Below are positions 8,065 to 16,889 of a stretch of 40,427 nt of DNA, piece after piece. The notes below the pieces were generated by a model. The model made no database searches. It was not told the DNA's origin and saw nothing but the letters and a program-made list of their open reading frames with translations. Position numbers and translations under genes: made by a program. The first letter of the stretch is position 1; each line of letters opens with the position of its first letter. Source of the stretch: UMGS755 sp045132895 (GTDB lineage: Bacteria > Bacillota > Clostridia > UBA1381 > UBA9506); assembly GCA_045132895.1 (NCBI GenBank), contig JBGUTC010000007.1, positions 1-40,427 on the forward strand, in the 5' to 3' direction.

Positions 8065-9597
8065 TTACCAATATTTTCTGTCTAAGCTCCTGTATTGAAT
8101 GGCCTCAGCGAGATGCTGGGTCTTAATTTGTTCGCTACCATCTAAATCAGCAATGGTTCTTGCCACTTTTAAAATCCGGTTATGTGCCCGGGCAGATAAA
8201 CCCAGTCGGTCGAACACGGACTGCATAAGCTGACTTTCCGCATCCCCTAAAGCACAGAACTCCTCTGTCATCCGTGAAGTCATTTGTGCATTGGAGAAAA
8301 TGCCGGGCATTCCCGCAAAACGCTTTGCCTGACGGGCTCTTGCTTCATTGACCCGCTGCCGGATCTCCGCTGAAGACTCGCCCCGTTTCTTAGAACCCAG
8401 TTCATGATAGGGAACTGCCAGAACCTCAACGTGCAAATCGATTCTGTCAAGGAGCGGACCGCTGATTTTAGACAGATACTGATGAATCTGCGCTTCCGTG
8501 CAGGTGCAGGGGCGTACAGGGTCACCATGATAGCCGCACTTACAGGGGTTCATTGCTGCTACCAACATGGTGTTGCAGGGATACGTCAGCGTAGCATTCA
8601 CGCGGGAAATGGTCACAACCCCATCCTCCAGCGGTTGGCGCAGAACTTCTAAGGCACTTTTGTTAAACTCCGGCAATTCGTCCAGGAACAGAACGCCGTT
8701 ATGAGACAAGCTGACCTCACCGGGACGGGGAATCCGTCCACCACCGGAAAGCCCCACAGCTGAAATCGTATGATGAGGGCTGCGGAACGGCCGTTCTGTC
8801 ATCAGCGGCGTATCAGAAGCCAACATGCCGGCGATACTGTGAATCTTTGTAATTTCCAGGGCTTCTTCTAAAGTCGGTTCGGGCAAAATTCCCGGCAAAC
8901 GCTGCGCCAGCATGGTTTTACCGGAACCCGGTGAGCCAATCAAAAGAACGTTATGCCCCCCAGCTGCTGCAACTTCCAGCGCTCGCTTAACACCCTCCTG
9001 ACCGCGTACATCGGAAAAGTCCGGGCAATGAGTTGTCTGCTCCTTCAGAATCGCCGAGACATCAACTGTCATAGGCTCTATGCGTTTAATCTGGAGAAAA
9101 TGACCCAGAATTTCCGCCAACGTCTTCGCCGGATAAATCTCTGCCCCGTCAACAACCGCTGCCTCGCGGGCATTTTCTGCCGGCAAAATCACTTTTTTAA
9201 TCCCTGACTGTACAGCGCAAAGAACCATGGGCAGCGCACCGGTCACCGGTCGCAGCGTTCCGTTTAAAGACAGTTCTCCTAAAAACAGATAGGCATCCGG
9301 CTCTTCTCCCGGCAGTTGCCCGGAACTCCGCAAAAGTCCAATACAAATCGGCAAATCGTAAAAAGGACCTTCTTTGCGGATATTGGCCGGCGCCAGGTTC
9401 ACCGTAATCCGCCTTTGAGGAAAGTCAAGACCGGAGTTTTTCATAGCAGAGCGCACCCGCTCCTTTGACTCCTTCACAGCCGTATCCGGCAAACCAACCA
9501 CTTCAAAGGCCGGAAGCCCGTTGGAAATATCCGTTTCTACCTCAACAATATAGCCATCAATGCCTAAAAGACCGCAACTTTTCACCTTTGCAATCAT
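8065..9597 (-). CDS. comM: YifB/ComM family Mg-chelatase-like AAA+ ATPase
   Basis: A 510-residue AAA+ protein of the YifB/ComM family. In Vibrio and other bacteria ComM is a hexameric helicase that promotes branch migration during natural transformation; the role in this organism is inferred. The N-terminal half has the Lon-S5-like domain seen in this family (GLPDTAVKESKERVRSA), followed by the Mg-chelatase-like ATPase with Walker A GSPGSGKT near residue 222, the HHTISAVGLSGGG block, and Walker B LFLDELPE, with a C-terminal helical domain. Full length. It starts 14 bases after the M24 peptidase gene with AAAGGGGA before its ATG, so both are one operon from the promoter at 10731-10759. No clear terminator follows. 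Confidence 0.95.
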   Translation of the reverse strand: MIAKVKSCGLLGIDGYIVEVETDISNGLPAFEVVGLPDTAVKESKERVRSAMKNSGLDFPQRRITVNLAPANIRKEGPFYDLPICIGLLRSSGQLPGEEPDAYLFLGELSLNGTLRPVTGALPMVLCAVQSGIKKVILPAENAREAAVVDGAEIYPAKTLAEILGHFLQIKRIEPMTVDVSAILKEQTTHCPDFSDVRGQEGVKRALEVAAAGGHNVLLIGSPGSGKTMLAQRLPGILPEPTLEEALEITKIHSIAGMLASDTPLMTERPFRSPHHTISAVGLSGGGRIPRPGEVSLSHNGVLFLDELPEFNKSALEVLRQPLEDGVVTISRVNATLTYPCNTMLVAAMNPCKCGYHGDPVRPCTCTEAQIHQYLSKISGPLLDRIDLHVEVLAVPYHELGSKKRGESSAEIRQRVNEARARQAKRFAGMPGIFSNAQMTSRMTEEFCALGDAESQLMQSVFDRLGLSARAHNRILKVARTIADLDGSEQIKTQHLAEAIQYRSLDRKYW

Positions 9598-9611
9598 GCC
9601 AATCGTCCCCT

Positions 9612-10664
9612 TTACAATTCCAGAAGTTCTTTTGTGGAAGAGGTCAGGTTTTCAATCCCCTTTTCCGTAACAATCACTAAGTCCTCAATCCGCACACCGC
9701 CCAGGTTTTCAACATAAACCCCCGGTTCTACCGTTACCAGCATGTTCGGCTCTAAAATGGTTTCCGATCTTGGCGACAGTACCGGTTGCTCGTGAATTTC
9801 AAGGCCAGTGCCATGACCTAAAGCATGACCGAAATACTGACCGTAGCCGGCTTCCTTGATGATATCCCGCGCAGCAGCATCTGCTATCTTTCCTGAAATC
9901 CCGGCACGCACGACTGTCAACGCCGTTTCTTGTGCTATTTTAACGGTTTCGTAAATCCGCTTTTGTTCCTCTGTGGCTTTGCCCAACACGACGGTTCGGG
10001 TCATATCGCTGGCATAGCCCTCAATCAGGCAACCGAAATCCATGGTCAGAAAATCGCCTGACTCCAGTTTTTTATCCGTTGCAACCCCATGGGGCATTGC
10101 CGAGCGGACACCGGAGGCACAAACGATGGGAAAAGAGGGGCCGGAAGCACCATTTTTCCGCATGTACCACTCCAGCTCCATCGCAACATCCTTTTCCGTA
10201 ACCCCCGGCTTTATAAAAGGCAGAACATGGGAAAAAGCGTCATCTGCCAGTTTCGCTGCCCGGCGGGTAAAGTCAAGTTCTGTTCGATCTTTAACAGAGC
10301 GCTGCACCAGAATGTCCCGACTCACCGACTGCCACGTTGCCTCCGGCAGTTTTTCTTGCAGCCCCAGAAATTCGTCAGCTGAAACGCAGGCGCCCTCAAA
10401 GGCTACTGAATGAGGATTTCTTTCTTTCAAACCGTCAGACGCCCGGACACCGGCAATATCAATTACCTGAAAATCCGGTGCTTCTTCCGCCGCCTGAATC
10501 AGATATCGGGAATCCGTATATAAAAGACGCTCTGTCTTTGTCACTAAAAGCGTTGCCTCTCCGCCGGTAAAACCGCTGAAATACCGCAGGTTTTCCGGAG
10601 AGGTAATAAACAGACAGTCTGCATCAATTTTTCCTAAAAAAGCTTCGATTCTGTTTTGAAACAT
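9612..10664 (-). CDS. M24B family aminopeptidase (Xaa-Pro aminopeptidase/dipeptidase type)
   Basis: A 350-residue cytoplasmic metallopeptidase expected to cleave the residue before proline in peptides. An N-terminal creatinase-like domain (SPENLRYFSGFTG) is followed by the pita-bread domain with the five metal ligands: Asp in TMDFGC, Asp in SDMTRT, His in GHGTGLEIHE, Glu in VEPGVY and Glu in RIED; substrate-binding His is in MPHGVA. Length is typical for the short Bacillota forms. I place the start at the ATG at 10664, which has GGAG at good distance; an extension to 10718 lacks a ribosome site. It is the first gene of a two-gene operon with the YifB-type ATPase. Confidence 0.93.
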   Translation of the reverse strand: MFQNRIEAFLGKIDADCLFITSPENLRYFSGFTGGEATLLVTKTERLLYTDSRYLIQAAEEAPDFQVIDIAGVRASDGLKERNPHSVAFEGACVSADEFLGLQEKLPEATWQSVSRDILVQRSVKDRTELDFTRRAAKLADDAFSHVLPFIKPGVTEKDVAMELEWYMRKNGASGPSFPIVCASGVRSAMPHGVATDKKLESGDFLTMDFGCLIEGYASDMTRTVVLGKATEEQKRIYETVKIAQETALTVVRAGISGKIADAAARDIIKEAGYGQYFGHALGHGTGLEIHEQPVLSPRSETILEPNMLVTVEPGVYVENLGGVRIEDLVIVTEKGIENLTSSTKELLEL

Positions 10665-10730
10665 TAAAATGCTCCTTCCGTCAGGGTTCTTGACAAAAAA
10701 ATCTATCGTCATATTCAAATATCTAGTCTT

Positions 10731-10759
10731 ATTATACTATTCATAACCAAAAAACTCAA
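10731..10759 (-). promoter_or_regulatory. Sigma-A-like promoter of the M24 peptidase-comM operon
   Basis: TTGAGT (10754-10759), 17-base spacer, perfect TATAAT (10731-10736) on the minus strand, about 65 bases before the ATG at 10664. It lies just past the terminator of the symporter gene. Confidence 0.82.
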
Positions 10760-10776
10760 TATCCTTTGGTAAGAAA

Positions 10777-10805
10777 AAAACACAAGGAATGGAGCCTTGT
10801 GTTTT
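10777..10805 (-). terminator. Intrinsic terminator of the PHP-eutH-symporter operon
   Basis: An 11-bp perfect stem (AAAACACAAGG with CCTTGTGTTTT), 7-base loop, followed by a run of T on the minus strand, 16 bases after the symporter stop codon. Confidence 0.92.
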
Positions 10806-10820
10806 CGTAAACTTGATTTT

Positions 10821-12308
10821 TTAGTTTTCGTCGGCCGCCATCTCTTTCTGAATATCATCATAAGCAGACAACATGGGACTTATCGCTTCGCCCTTCACTC
10901 TAGCCAGGTAATTCTTTGTGATTTTAAAGACGGTGCCGGAAAGAACCAACACGCCAACTAAGTTGGGAATCGCCATCAAGCCATTAAAGGTATCTGAAAT
11001 GTTCCACACCAAAGACAACTCCATGGTAGCGCCAACCATAATCATGCAAACAAAAAGCACCTTATAAACCACTGTTGCCCTTTTACCAAACAAAAACTCA
11101 CAGGACTTTACGCCATAGATAAACCAGCCAAAGACCGTTGAAACAGCAAAGAAAAAGATAGCAAGCGTTGCAAAACAGCCACCGACTGTGCCAAAAGACA
11201 GGGCAAACGCTTCCGTTACCAGAACAGATGCCTGATCGGCCGCGAATCCTTCTGCCACAAGACCGGTAGACAGGTCAATCACACCGGAGGAAAGAATGGT
11301 CAACGCCGAAAGACTACAAATCACAATCGTGTCCACGAACACTTCAAATATACCCCACATGCCCTGCTTGGCAGGTTCCTTGACGTCTGCCGCCGAATGA
11401 ACCAGTGCTGAAGAACCCAAACCGGCCTCATTAGAGAATACGCCCCGGGCAATACCGCTCTTTGCAACCTTAGAAATGACCACACCAACAGCCCCGCCGG
11501 CAACTGCGTCAAATCCAAAGGCCCCCTTAAAGATTGCAACGAAAACGCTACCTAAAACCGACGCTTTGGTGGCAATGATAATCAAGGCACCCAAGATGTA
11601 AAACACAGACATAAACGGAACCAATTTTTCCGTTACAGAAGCAACTCGATTTAAACCGCCCAAAGCAACGACTGCCATCAGAATCAAAAGAAACGCGCCG
11701 GTTACCAGAGCCGGGATGTGGAAGGTACTCTGAAAGTTTGCCGCAATGGTGTTAACCTGGCTCATATTTCCGATACCAAAAGACGCCACAACACAGAAAA
11801 CAGCAAACAGAACACCCAGCACAGAGCCCAGGGTTTTCAGTCCCTTTTTATTGGAAAACCCCTCTTTTAAGTAAACCATGGCACCGCCCAGCCATTCCCC
11901 TTTTTCATTCTTTTTGCGGTAGAAAATACCAAGCACAATTTCGGCATACTTTGTCATCATGCCGAAAAACGCAGCAACCCACATCCAGAAAATCGCACCG
12001 GGACCACCGGCAGCAATGGCGGTTGCCACACCTACCACATTGCCGACGCCAACTGTGCCGCCCAGCGCTGTACACAGTGCCTGAAAAGAAGAAACCGACC
12101 CTGCGCCCTTCCTTTCAGGTTTCGCCTTTTTAAAGAGCATACCAAAGGTATGTTTCATCCAGAAGCCAATTTTCCCAACCTGAAAAAACTTTAAACCAAA
12201 GCTCAGAACAACTCCTGTGCCCATCAGGAAAAACAACATAACCGGTCCCCAGACCCAACTGTTCACTTTGTCGTTTAAGGTTTCAACAATCTTCAACAAA
12301 TGTTCCAT
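10821..12308 (-). CDS. Sodium:alanine symporter family (AGCS) transporter
   Basis: A 495-residue inner-membrane carrier, expected to take up alanine or glycine with sodium. Family signatures visible are the GTVGVGNVVGVATAI segment near residue 85 and the GIARGVFSNEAGLGSSALVHSAA segment near residue 290; about ten hydrophobic helices fill the protein. Length is typical of AGCS. GGAGG precedes the ATG. It is the last gene of an operon after the PHP phosphatase and eutH (43-base gap to eutH), ending at a strong terminator. Pairing with EutH suggests uptake of small amines or amino acids, but no substrate can be assigned from sequence. Confidence 0.94.
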   Translation of the reverse strand: MEHLLKIVETLNDKVNSWVWGPVMLFFLMGTGVVLSFGLKFFQVGKIGFWMKHTFGMLFKKAKPERKGAGSVSSFQALCTALGGTVGVGNVVGVATAIAAGGPGAIFWMWVAAFFGMMTKYAEIVLGIFYRKKNEKGEWLGGAMVYLKEGFSNKKGLKTLGSVLGVLFAVFCVVASFGIGNMSQVNTIAANFQSTFHIPALVTGAFLLILMAVVALGGLNRVASVTEKLVPFMSVFYILGALIIIATKASVLGSVFVAIFKGAFGFDAVAGGAVGVVISKVAKSGIARGVFSNEAGLGSSALVHSAADVKEPAKQGMWGIFEVFVDTIVICSLSALTILSSGVIDLSTGLVAEGFAADQASVLVTEAFALSFGTVGGCFATLAIFFFAVSTVFGWFIYGVKSCEFLFGKRATVVYKVLFVCMIMVGATMELSLVWNISDTFNGLMAIPNLVGVLVLSGTVFKITKNYLARVKGEAISPMLSAYDDIQKEMAADEN

Positions 12309-12351
12309 AATAAACCTCCAGCCTATTTATTTCTTCTTCCAGCCAACTTTA

Positions 12352-13431
12352 TCAGGCAGACGGATTGTTTGTTTTCTGAAAGATAATATTGGCAAGAAGC
12401 AGCGCCAACACGCCGGAAATCAGTTTTCCCAGAATGACAGGAACCACATAAGTCCGGTCAAACGCCATCGTAAAGGCAAGATGGCTTCCCAGAACAAAAG
12501 CGCCGGACACGGCAAATGCAGCATTTAACATAGTACCCTTTCGATCCATTTTATCCATCATGCCAAAAGAGGTGGCACTTGTTGCAAGGGTGGAAACAAT
12601 ACCAATCACCGAATTTTCGTTAACGCCCACCCACTTTGCAATCACTTTTAAAGGCTTTGACAAAATCTTTGACAGTATATACATCATCGGGAATGAACCG
12701 GACAACACAATCGCCGCATTAACGCAAATAGAAGCGCCTTCTTCAATCGTAGAAAGCCCTTTGATAATCTCAAATCCCGTCAGGAATCTGATAATACCAA
12801 GTGCCAGACCAACCGTTATCAGCACAGTAATAAACACGCCGAAAATTTTAAATACGCGAATACAAAGTTCCGGAAACCGAACCAGTCCAAAAGCAATCAC
12901 AGCAGAAAAAACAACCAGGGGCAATAAAAGCAGCAAAAGCGTAACCAGGGGAATCCCGCACACAATACCGGATACCAGGCAACCTATGGGAATGGTAACA
13001 ATACCACACAAAAGCCCCAAAAGAAGTTCCCCATGCTGACGTTTATCCACAACGCCTAAGGCAAAGGGAATGGTAAAAGAAATGGTGCAGCCCATCATAG
13101 AAGAAACCACCAGTCCGTTATAAAGACCAATGGCGCTGTCCCCTGCCATTTCAACCGATAAGGGTGCCCCTCCCATATCATTGGCAAATAAAGACGCCGG
13201 AATAATAGATGCATCAATATGCAGCACACGGACAAAAATTTCCGACAAGGGTTTCATCACATTGGCAATAAACGGTGAAATTACAATCATGCCAATCATA
13301 GAAAGCGCCATCGTTCCCAGAAGCATAAATGCTTTTTCAAATTCCTTGCCGATGCCGAACCGATTCCCGAGAATTCTGTCCAGCGCGCCCAGAACAGAAA
13401 ATAAAAGAATAATAATTGTCAGATAATTCAT
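12352..13431 (-). CDS. eutH: EutH family permease (ethanolamine transporter type)
   Basis: A 359-residue, highly hydrophobic membrane protein with about ten helices. The SLFANDMGGAPLSVEMA segment near residue 85, the LIGLVSTLATSATSFGM-like loop with KMDRKGTMLN, and the HLAFTMAFD segment are characteristic of EutH, the proposed ethanolamine permease. In most genomes eutH lies within a eut cluster with eutABC and microcompartment genes; none is here. GGGAGGATT precedes the ATG at 13431, 13 bases after the PHP gene stop, and the symporter gene follows 43 bases later, so the three form an operon. A substrate other than ethanolamine is possible in this context. Confidence 0.88.
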   Translation of the reverse strand: MNYLTIIILLFSVLGALDRILGNRFGIGKEFEKAFMLLGTMALSMIGMIVISPFIANVMKPLSEIFVRVLHIDASIIPASLFANDMGGAPLSVEMAGDSAIGLYNGLVVSSMMGCTISFTIPFALGVVDKRQHGELLLGLLCGIVTIPIGCLVSGIVCGIPLVTLLLLLLPLVVFSAVIAFGLVRFPELCIRVFKIFGVFITVLITVGLALGIIRFLTGFEIIKGLSTIEEGASICVNAAIVLSGSFPMMYILSKILSKPLKVIAKWVGVNENSVIGIVSTLATSATSFGMMDKMDRKGTMLNAAFAVSGAFVLGSHLAFTMAFDRTYVVPVILGKLISGVLALLLANIIFQKTNNPSA

Positions 13432-13444
13432 GGATTAATCCTCC

Positions 13445-14257
13445 CTATAATGAAACCGGAACAAAGCCGTTATCCGTCAAAATATATGTTTCACAAAAAC
13501 CACAAGACTTTAAAAGTTCTTCTGCCTCAGAAAAATGACAGTCCAACATGGCTTTATCATGACAGTCCGACGTGATAACCGCACCAAAGCCAAGCTCTTT
13601 CAGTCGCTTGATAATCGGAACAGAAGGATAAGGACTGGTTCTGTAACCCCTTGCAATCGCTCCGGTGTTTACCTCAAAAAAAGGAATTTTTCCAACCAGT
13701 GCCTCCGCCGCCTCAAAAGCTGTATGAATATATGCATCAGAAGAAGTGTCAAAAAAGTTTCTGTTTTCGCAATGCTTTGTTATTAAATCAAAATGACCGA
13801 TAATATCAAATTTTCCGTACTCAGGCAAAGACGCGACTGCCTGATAATACGCCTTGGCATACGCCATACCGTCTCCACCGAAATACCGGTCAATATACTC
13901 TGCCACCTCTTGTTCGCCCCGATCAAAACTTACCGGCTCACCTAAAACCTTGAGATAATGCACAGAACCAATCGCATAATCATATTCCGTCAGATCCGGC
14001 TCTGAATACATATCCACCTCAATACCCAGATATATCTTAATCAAATGGCCATAGGCTTTCTGTACATCCCGGACAGCCTGTTTATACTCTTCCGTTCTAT
14101 CTACACCGCCAAGGTATTTAGAATATTTCATGTAGGAATGAGCTGAAAATCCTATGGAGTCAAAGCCCTTGTCAATCGCTGCAAGAACCAGTTCCTCAGG
14201 GGAATCCAAACCATCACATAGGTTCGTATGTGTGTGTAAATTTTGCTTAATCTCCAT
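13445..14257 (-). CDS. PHP-domain phosphatase, histidinol-phosphatase (HisJ/HisK) type
   Basis: A 270-residue polymerase-and-histidinol-phosphatase superfamily enzyme binding several metal ions. Visible metal motifs are HTHTNLCDG near the start, the Glu of GIEVDM, His of AIGSVHY, His of IIGHFDLI, and SDCHD near the end. The length and motif order match histidinol-phosphatase of the HisJ type, which makes histidinol from histidinol phosphate, but no his genes are near and the operon partners are transporters, so a different phosphate ester is possible. I start it at the ATG at 14257 because the metal motif should lie near the N-terminus; the longer ORF to 14362 overlaps the -10 region of the promoter at 14328-14356. 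Confidence 0.87.
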   Translation of the reverse strand: MEIKQNLHTHTNLCDGLDSPEELVLAAIDKGFDSIGFSAHSYMKYSKYLGGVDRTEEYKQAVRDVQKAYGHLIKIYLGIEVDMYSEPDLTEYDYAIGSVHYLKVLGEPVSFDRGEQEVAEYIDRYFGGDGMAYAKAYYQAVASLPEYGKFDIIGHFDLITKHCENRNFFDTSSDAYIHTAFEAAEALVGKIPFFEVNTGAIARGYRTSPYPSVPIIKRLKELGFGAVITSDCHDKAMLDCHFSEAEELLKSCGFCETYILTDNGFVPVSL

Positions 14258-14327
14258 AGTCTTTCTGTCTCCGTTTCCATTGTTTATAATCCGTCCGCCT
14301 TGCATCAGTCGCAAAAATACCGGTTTC

Positions 14328-14356
14328 ATTATATCACTTTTTACATATCGACGCAA
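14328..14356 (-). promoter_or_regulatory. Sigma-A-like promoter of the PHP-eutH-symporter operon
   Basis: TTGCGT (14351-14356), 17-base spacer, perfect TATAAT (14328-14333) on the minus strand. Transcription would start near 14320, which rules out the longer PHP ORF start at 14362. Confidence 0.8.
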
Positions 14357-14404
14357 GACCAATCATAGGATATAGAAGCAGTATTTTAATTAGGGATTGA
14401 TTCC

Positions 14405-14866
14405 ATGAAACGTTTTCTAAAAGAAAATAGTCTTCCTCTTTTGTTTTTCCTGTTTCTTTGCCTCTTGCTAATTTTTTGGGGACGGACGATAACAAAAGAG
14501 TTAAAAGAAAACTGTTATTCACAAAACCTTGTAACACTGGACGCCAGACTAAATTGCCTGAAGCATTTTGGCTGGGAAGTGAACGAAACCAGCGAGGTCT
14601 GCCGCGCCATTTCCATTCCTGATCCATTAGATGAAGTGTATACCAAATACAATGCTCTGCAGGCGCCCTGTGGTCTGAATCTCCGGCCATATCAAGGCAG
14701 GAAAGCCGTTTGTTACACCTACCTTGCTGCAAATTTCCCCTACCCTGTCTCCCAACCGGTTTACATCAACCTATTGATTTGCGACGGCACGCTGATTGCC
14801 GGAGACTGTATGTCTGATGCTCTTGACGGGTTTATGCTCCCCCTTGACCGCCGGCTGATGCCATAA
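14405..14866 (+). CDS. Membrane-anchored DUF4830-like protein
   Basis: A 153-residue protein with a single hydrophobic helix at residues 10-25 (LPLLFFLFLCLLLIF) and a domain predicted outside the membrane. The pattern FGWEV, a short strand, VYTKYNALQ, LRPYQGRKAVCYTY, then NLLICDGTLIAGDCMS and DGFMLPL resembles DUF4830, a Clostridia family of unknown function. Four cysteines in the outer part could form disulfides or bind a ligand. AGGGA precedes the ATG. It is divergent from the PHP operon and ends on a terminator shared with the MATE remnant. I could not find a clear promoter. Confidence 0.75.
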   Translation: MKRFLKENSLPLLFFLFLCLLLIFWGRTITKELKENCYSQNLVTLDARLNCLKHFGWEVNETSEVCRAISIPDPLDEVYTKYNALQAPCGLNLRPYQGRKAVCYTYLAANFPYPVSQPVYINLLICDGTLIAGDCMSDALDGFMLPLDRRLMP

Positions 14867-14898
14867 AAAAGAAGGAATCAAAAGATTCCTTCTTTTTT
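14865..14898 (+). terminator. Bidirectional intrinsic terminator
   Basis: A 15-bp perfect stem (AAAAAAGAAGGAATC and its complement) closes a 4-base AAAA loop and is flanked by T-rich ends on both strands. It ends the DUF4830-like gene (+) and the MATE remnant (-). Confidence 0.93.
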
Positions 14899-15280
14899 TT
14901 ATGAAATTTTTCTCCACTTTGTTTTTCCCATAGCATATAATAGGAAAATTCCATGCGCCACTGTCGTCAGAAGCCAGACTCAGGACAATTGCCGTATGTA
15001 AAATCCTGCTGTTTTTTTCAATATCTCCTGAACCATATGCCTGTGCCATCAGGACGTTAGTGCCAATAGACAGTCCTAAAAACAATTCAATCAGGAGATA
15101 AATTAAAGAACCGGGAGCACTAATAGCTGCAACTGCCTGATCTCCCACGAATTGCCCAACAATAATCAAGTCGCACATGTTAAACAAAAGAGACAAAATT
15201 CCGGTTAATATAATCGGCGTAACAAAACGAACCATATTCAGCGGCATAGAGCCATTCACCATATCAATCTGCTTTTGCAA
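14899..15280 (-). pseudogene. N-terminal remnant of a second MATE transporter gene
   Basis: The first 102 residues (from the TTG at 15280) align closely with the N-terminus of the intact MATE protein next to it, through DMVNGSMPLNM, TPIILTGILSLLFN, IVGQFVGD and ILHTAIVLSL. After that the reading frame gives polar, unrelated sequence that runs on through the terminator and into the antisense of the next gene. A one-base shift near 14973 restores a more membrane-like stretch (TVAHGIFLLYAMG) ending at a stop at 14899, exactly at the terminator. About three-quarters of a MATE gene is therefore missing. It overlaps the end of the intact gene by 17 bases. Transport activity is not expected. Confidence 0.82.
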
Positions 15281-16619
15281 CCAGTTTCACCTCATGCTTC
15301 TTTAAAACAACCATCAGACATACGAAATGAGCAAGGGTCGTAATGGCCCAGGTGACCGGATAGGAAACATATAACACCTCAAGGCTTGTATAAACCCGGA
15401 ACACCGTTGCAATCCAGAGAAGACGCAAACCGCAGGCTCCCAGCATAGACGTAACCGTCGGCACAATGGAATATCCCATGCCGCGGAGAACGCCCACAAA
15501 CACCTCCATGTAACCGCAGAGGAAATAGGTCAGAGCAATAATATTCATTCGGATATATGCCGCGTCAAAGGCCGCCTGATCTGTGATATAAAGAGATAAC
15601 AGCGGCTTTTTGAGCAGGAGTGCAAGGGCTCCAAGGGCAAGACCAATAATCGTTACAAAAATCAGATGAAGCCCTAAAATTTTCGGAACACGCTCTTTTT
15701 TGCCACTACCAACATTCTGCCCGGTAAAATTCATCGCCCCCTGATGCACCGCATTCATGGACGTGTAGATAAAGCCTTCAATATTGGCTGCTGCTGCACA
15801 ACCTGCCATTGCTGATGAACCGAACAGGTTCACAGAGGACTGAATCTGAATATTTGAAAAAGAAAACACCATACTGCTCACGCCGGCAGGTATACCAATC
15901 CGGAATATCTTTTTGATTAAATCTTTATCAATTCTCAGTTTGCGAAACTGCAGAGAACCGGGGTTACTGGGATCACGTAAATACAGAATAACCAACACTG
16001 CTGAAACCACCTGAGAAATAGCCGTTGCCGCTGCAACACCATCCACGGAACGATTAAACACAACGACTAAAATCAAGTTCAGAACAACATTGACAACGCC
16101 TGCCGTTGTCAGGAACATCAGCGGATGCTTACTGTTTCCCTGCGCACGGAGAATTGCCGCACCGAAATTATACACCAACGAAGCAGGAACGCCCAGAAAA
16201 TAAATCTGCATATATAAAACGGCTAGATCCAGAACATCTTCCGGCGTATTCATAAGGGAAAGGCAGGGACGAGCCAAGAAAATGCCGGCTACCGAAACAA
16301 TTGCACCGCAAACGAGGCTCAAAAGAATCGCCGTGTGCAGAATTTTTTCTGCTTTTTCATGGTCCCGGGCGCCATAGGCCTGAGCTGCCAGCACATTAAC
16401 ACCAACAGACAAGCCGATAAATGCATTAACCAACAAATTAATGAGCGCACCCGTTGCACCAACGGCTGCCAGAGAGGTATCGCCGGCAAATTGACCGACT
16501 ACAATTAAGTCGCAGGCATTGAATAAAAGTTGCAGAACACCCGTCAGAATGATGGGGATTACAAAACGAATCATATTCAGCGGCATAGAGCCGTTAATCA
16601 TGTCTACATTTCTTTTCAT
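15264..16619 (-). CDS. MATE family efflux transporter
   Basis: A 451-residue multidrug and toxic compound extrusion protein with twelve predicted membrane helices, expected to export cationic compounds using a sodium or proton gradient. Two MatE repeats are visible: the first opens with DMINGSMPLNMIRFVIPIIL and contains VVGQFAGDTSLAAVGATGA; the second begins near residue 230 with LIKKIFRIGIPAGVSSMV. Length is normal for the family. AGAGG precedes the ATG, and a promoter lies at 16672-16700. A decayed partial copy follows directly downstream. The substrate cannot be told. Confidence 0.94.
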   Translation of the reverse strand: MKRNVDMINGSMPLNMIRFVIPIILTGVLQLLFNACDLIVVGQFAGDTSLAAVGATGALINLLVNAFIGLSVGVNVLAAQAYGARDHEKAEKILHTAILLSLVCGAIVSVAGIFLARPCLSLMNTPEDVLDLAVLYMQIYFLGVPASLVYNFGAAILRAQGNSKHPLMFLTTAGVVNVVLNLILVVVFNRSVDGVAAATAISQVVSAVLVILYLRDPSNPGSLQFRKLRIDKDLIKKIFRIGIPAGVSSMVFSFSNIQIQSSVNLFGSSAMAGCAAAANIEGFIYTSMNAVHQGAMNFTGQNVGSGKKERVPKILGLHLIFVTIIGLALGALALLLKKPLLSLYITDQAAFDAAYIRMNIIALTYFLCGYMEVFVGVLRGMGYSIVPTVTSMLGACGLRLLWIATVFRVYTSLEVLYVSYPVTWAITTLAHFVCLMVVLKKHEVKLVAKAD

Positions 16620-16671
16620 GTTATAACCTCTTTTCTGTTACACACAAAACACTAAGCCTCTACAATTAGTA

Positions 16672-16700
16672 ACTGTAGCATAGTTTTTTTATAAAGTCAA
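16672..16700 (-). promoter_or_regulatory. Sigma-A-like promoter of the MATE gene
   Basis: TTGACT (16695-16700), 17-base spacer, TACAGT (16672-16677) on the minus strand, about 50 bases before the ATG. Confidence 0.72.
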
Positions 16701-16782
16701 CCACAAAAAAATCCTTCGTTAAAATTAACAAAAAGTTTGCAAATTCTCCCGTTTTTTCTTTTTTTTTTGTTACTTTTTTCTC

Positions 16783-16811
16783 TAGCAATTTATGACAGAT
16801 TGTATTATAAT
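16783..16811 (+). promoter_or_regulatory. Candidate promoter of the ArsB/NhaD-type gene
   Basis: A perfect TATAAT (16806-16811) lies 79 bases before the start codon, in T-rich DNA. The -35 at the right distance (TAGCAA, 16783-16788) is poor, so an activator or an upstream AT element may help. Confidence 0.5.
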
Positions 16812-16889
16812 GTAGTAGATTTTTGTTTTTTATTCCGTGATTTTCACGTTTCATACAGTAAATTTTTCAAAGAAAGTGAGAGATTTTGT

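Noticed and set aside
14771..14974. C-terminal part of the open frame of the MATE remnant
   Set aside because: After residue 102 it no longer resembles a MATE protein, runs through a terminator and overlaps the opposite DUF4830-like gene, so it is a chance open frame.
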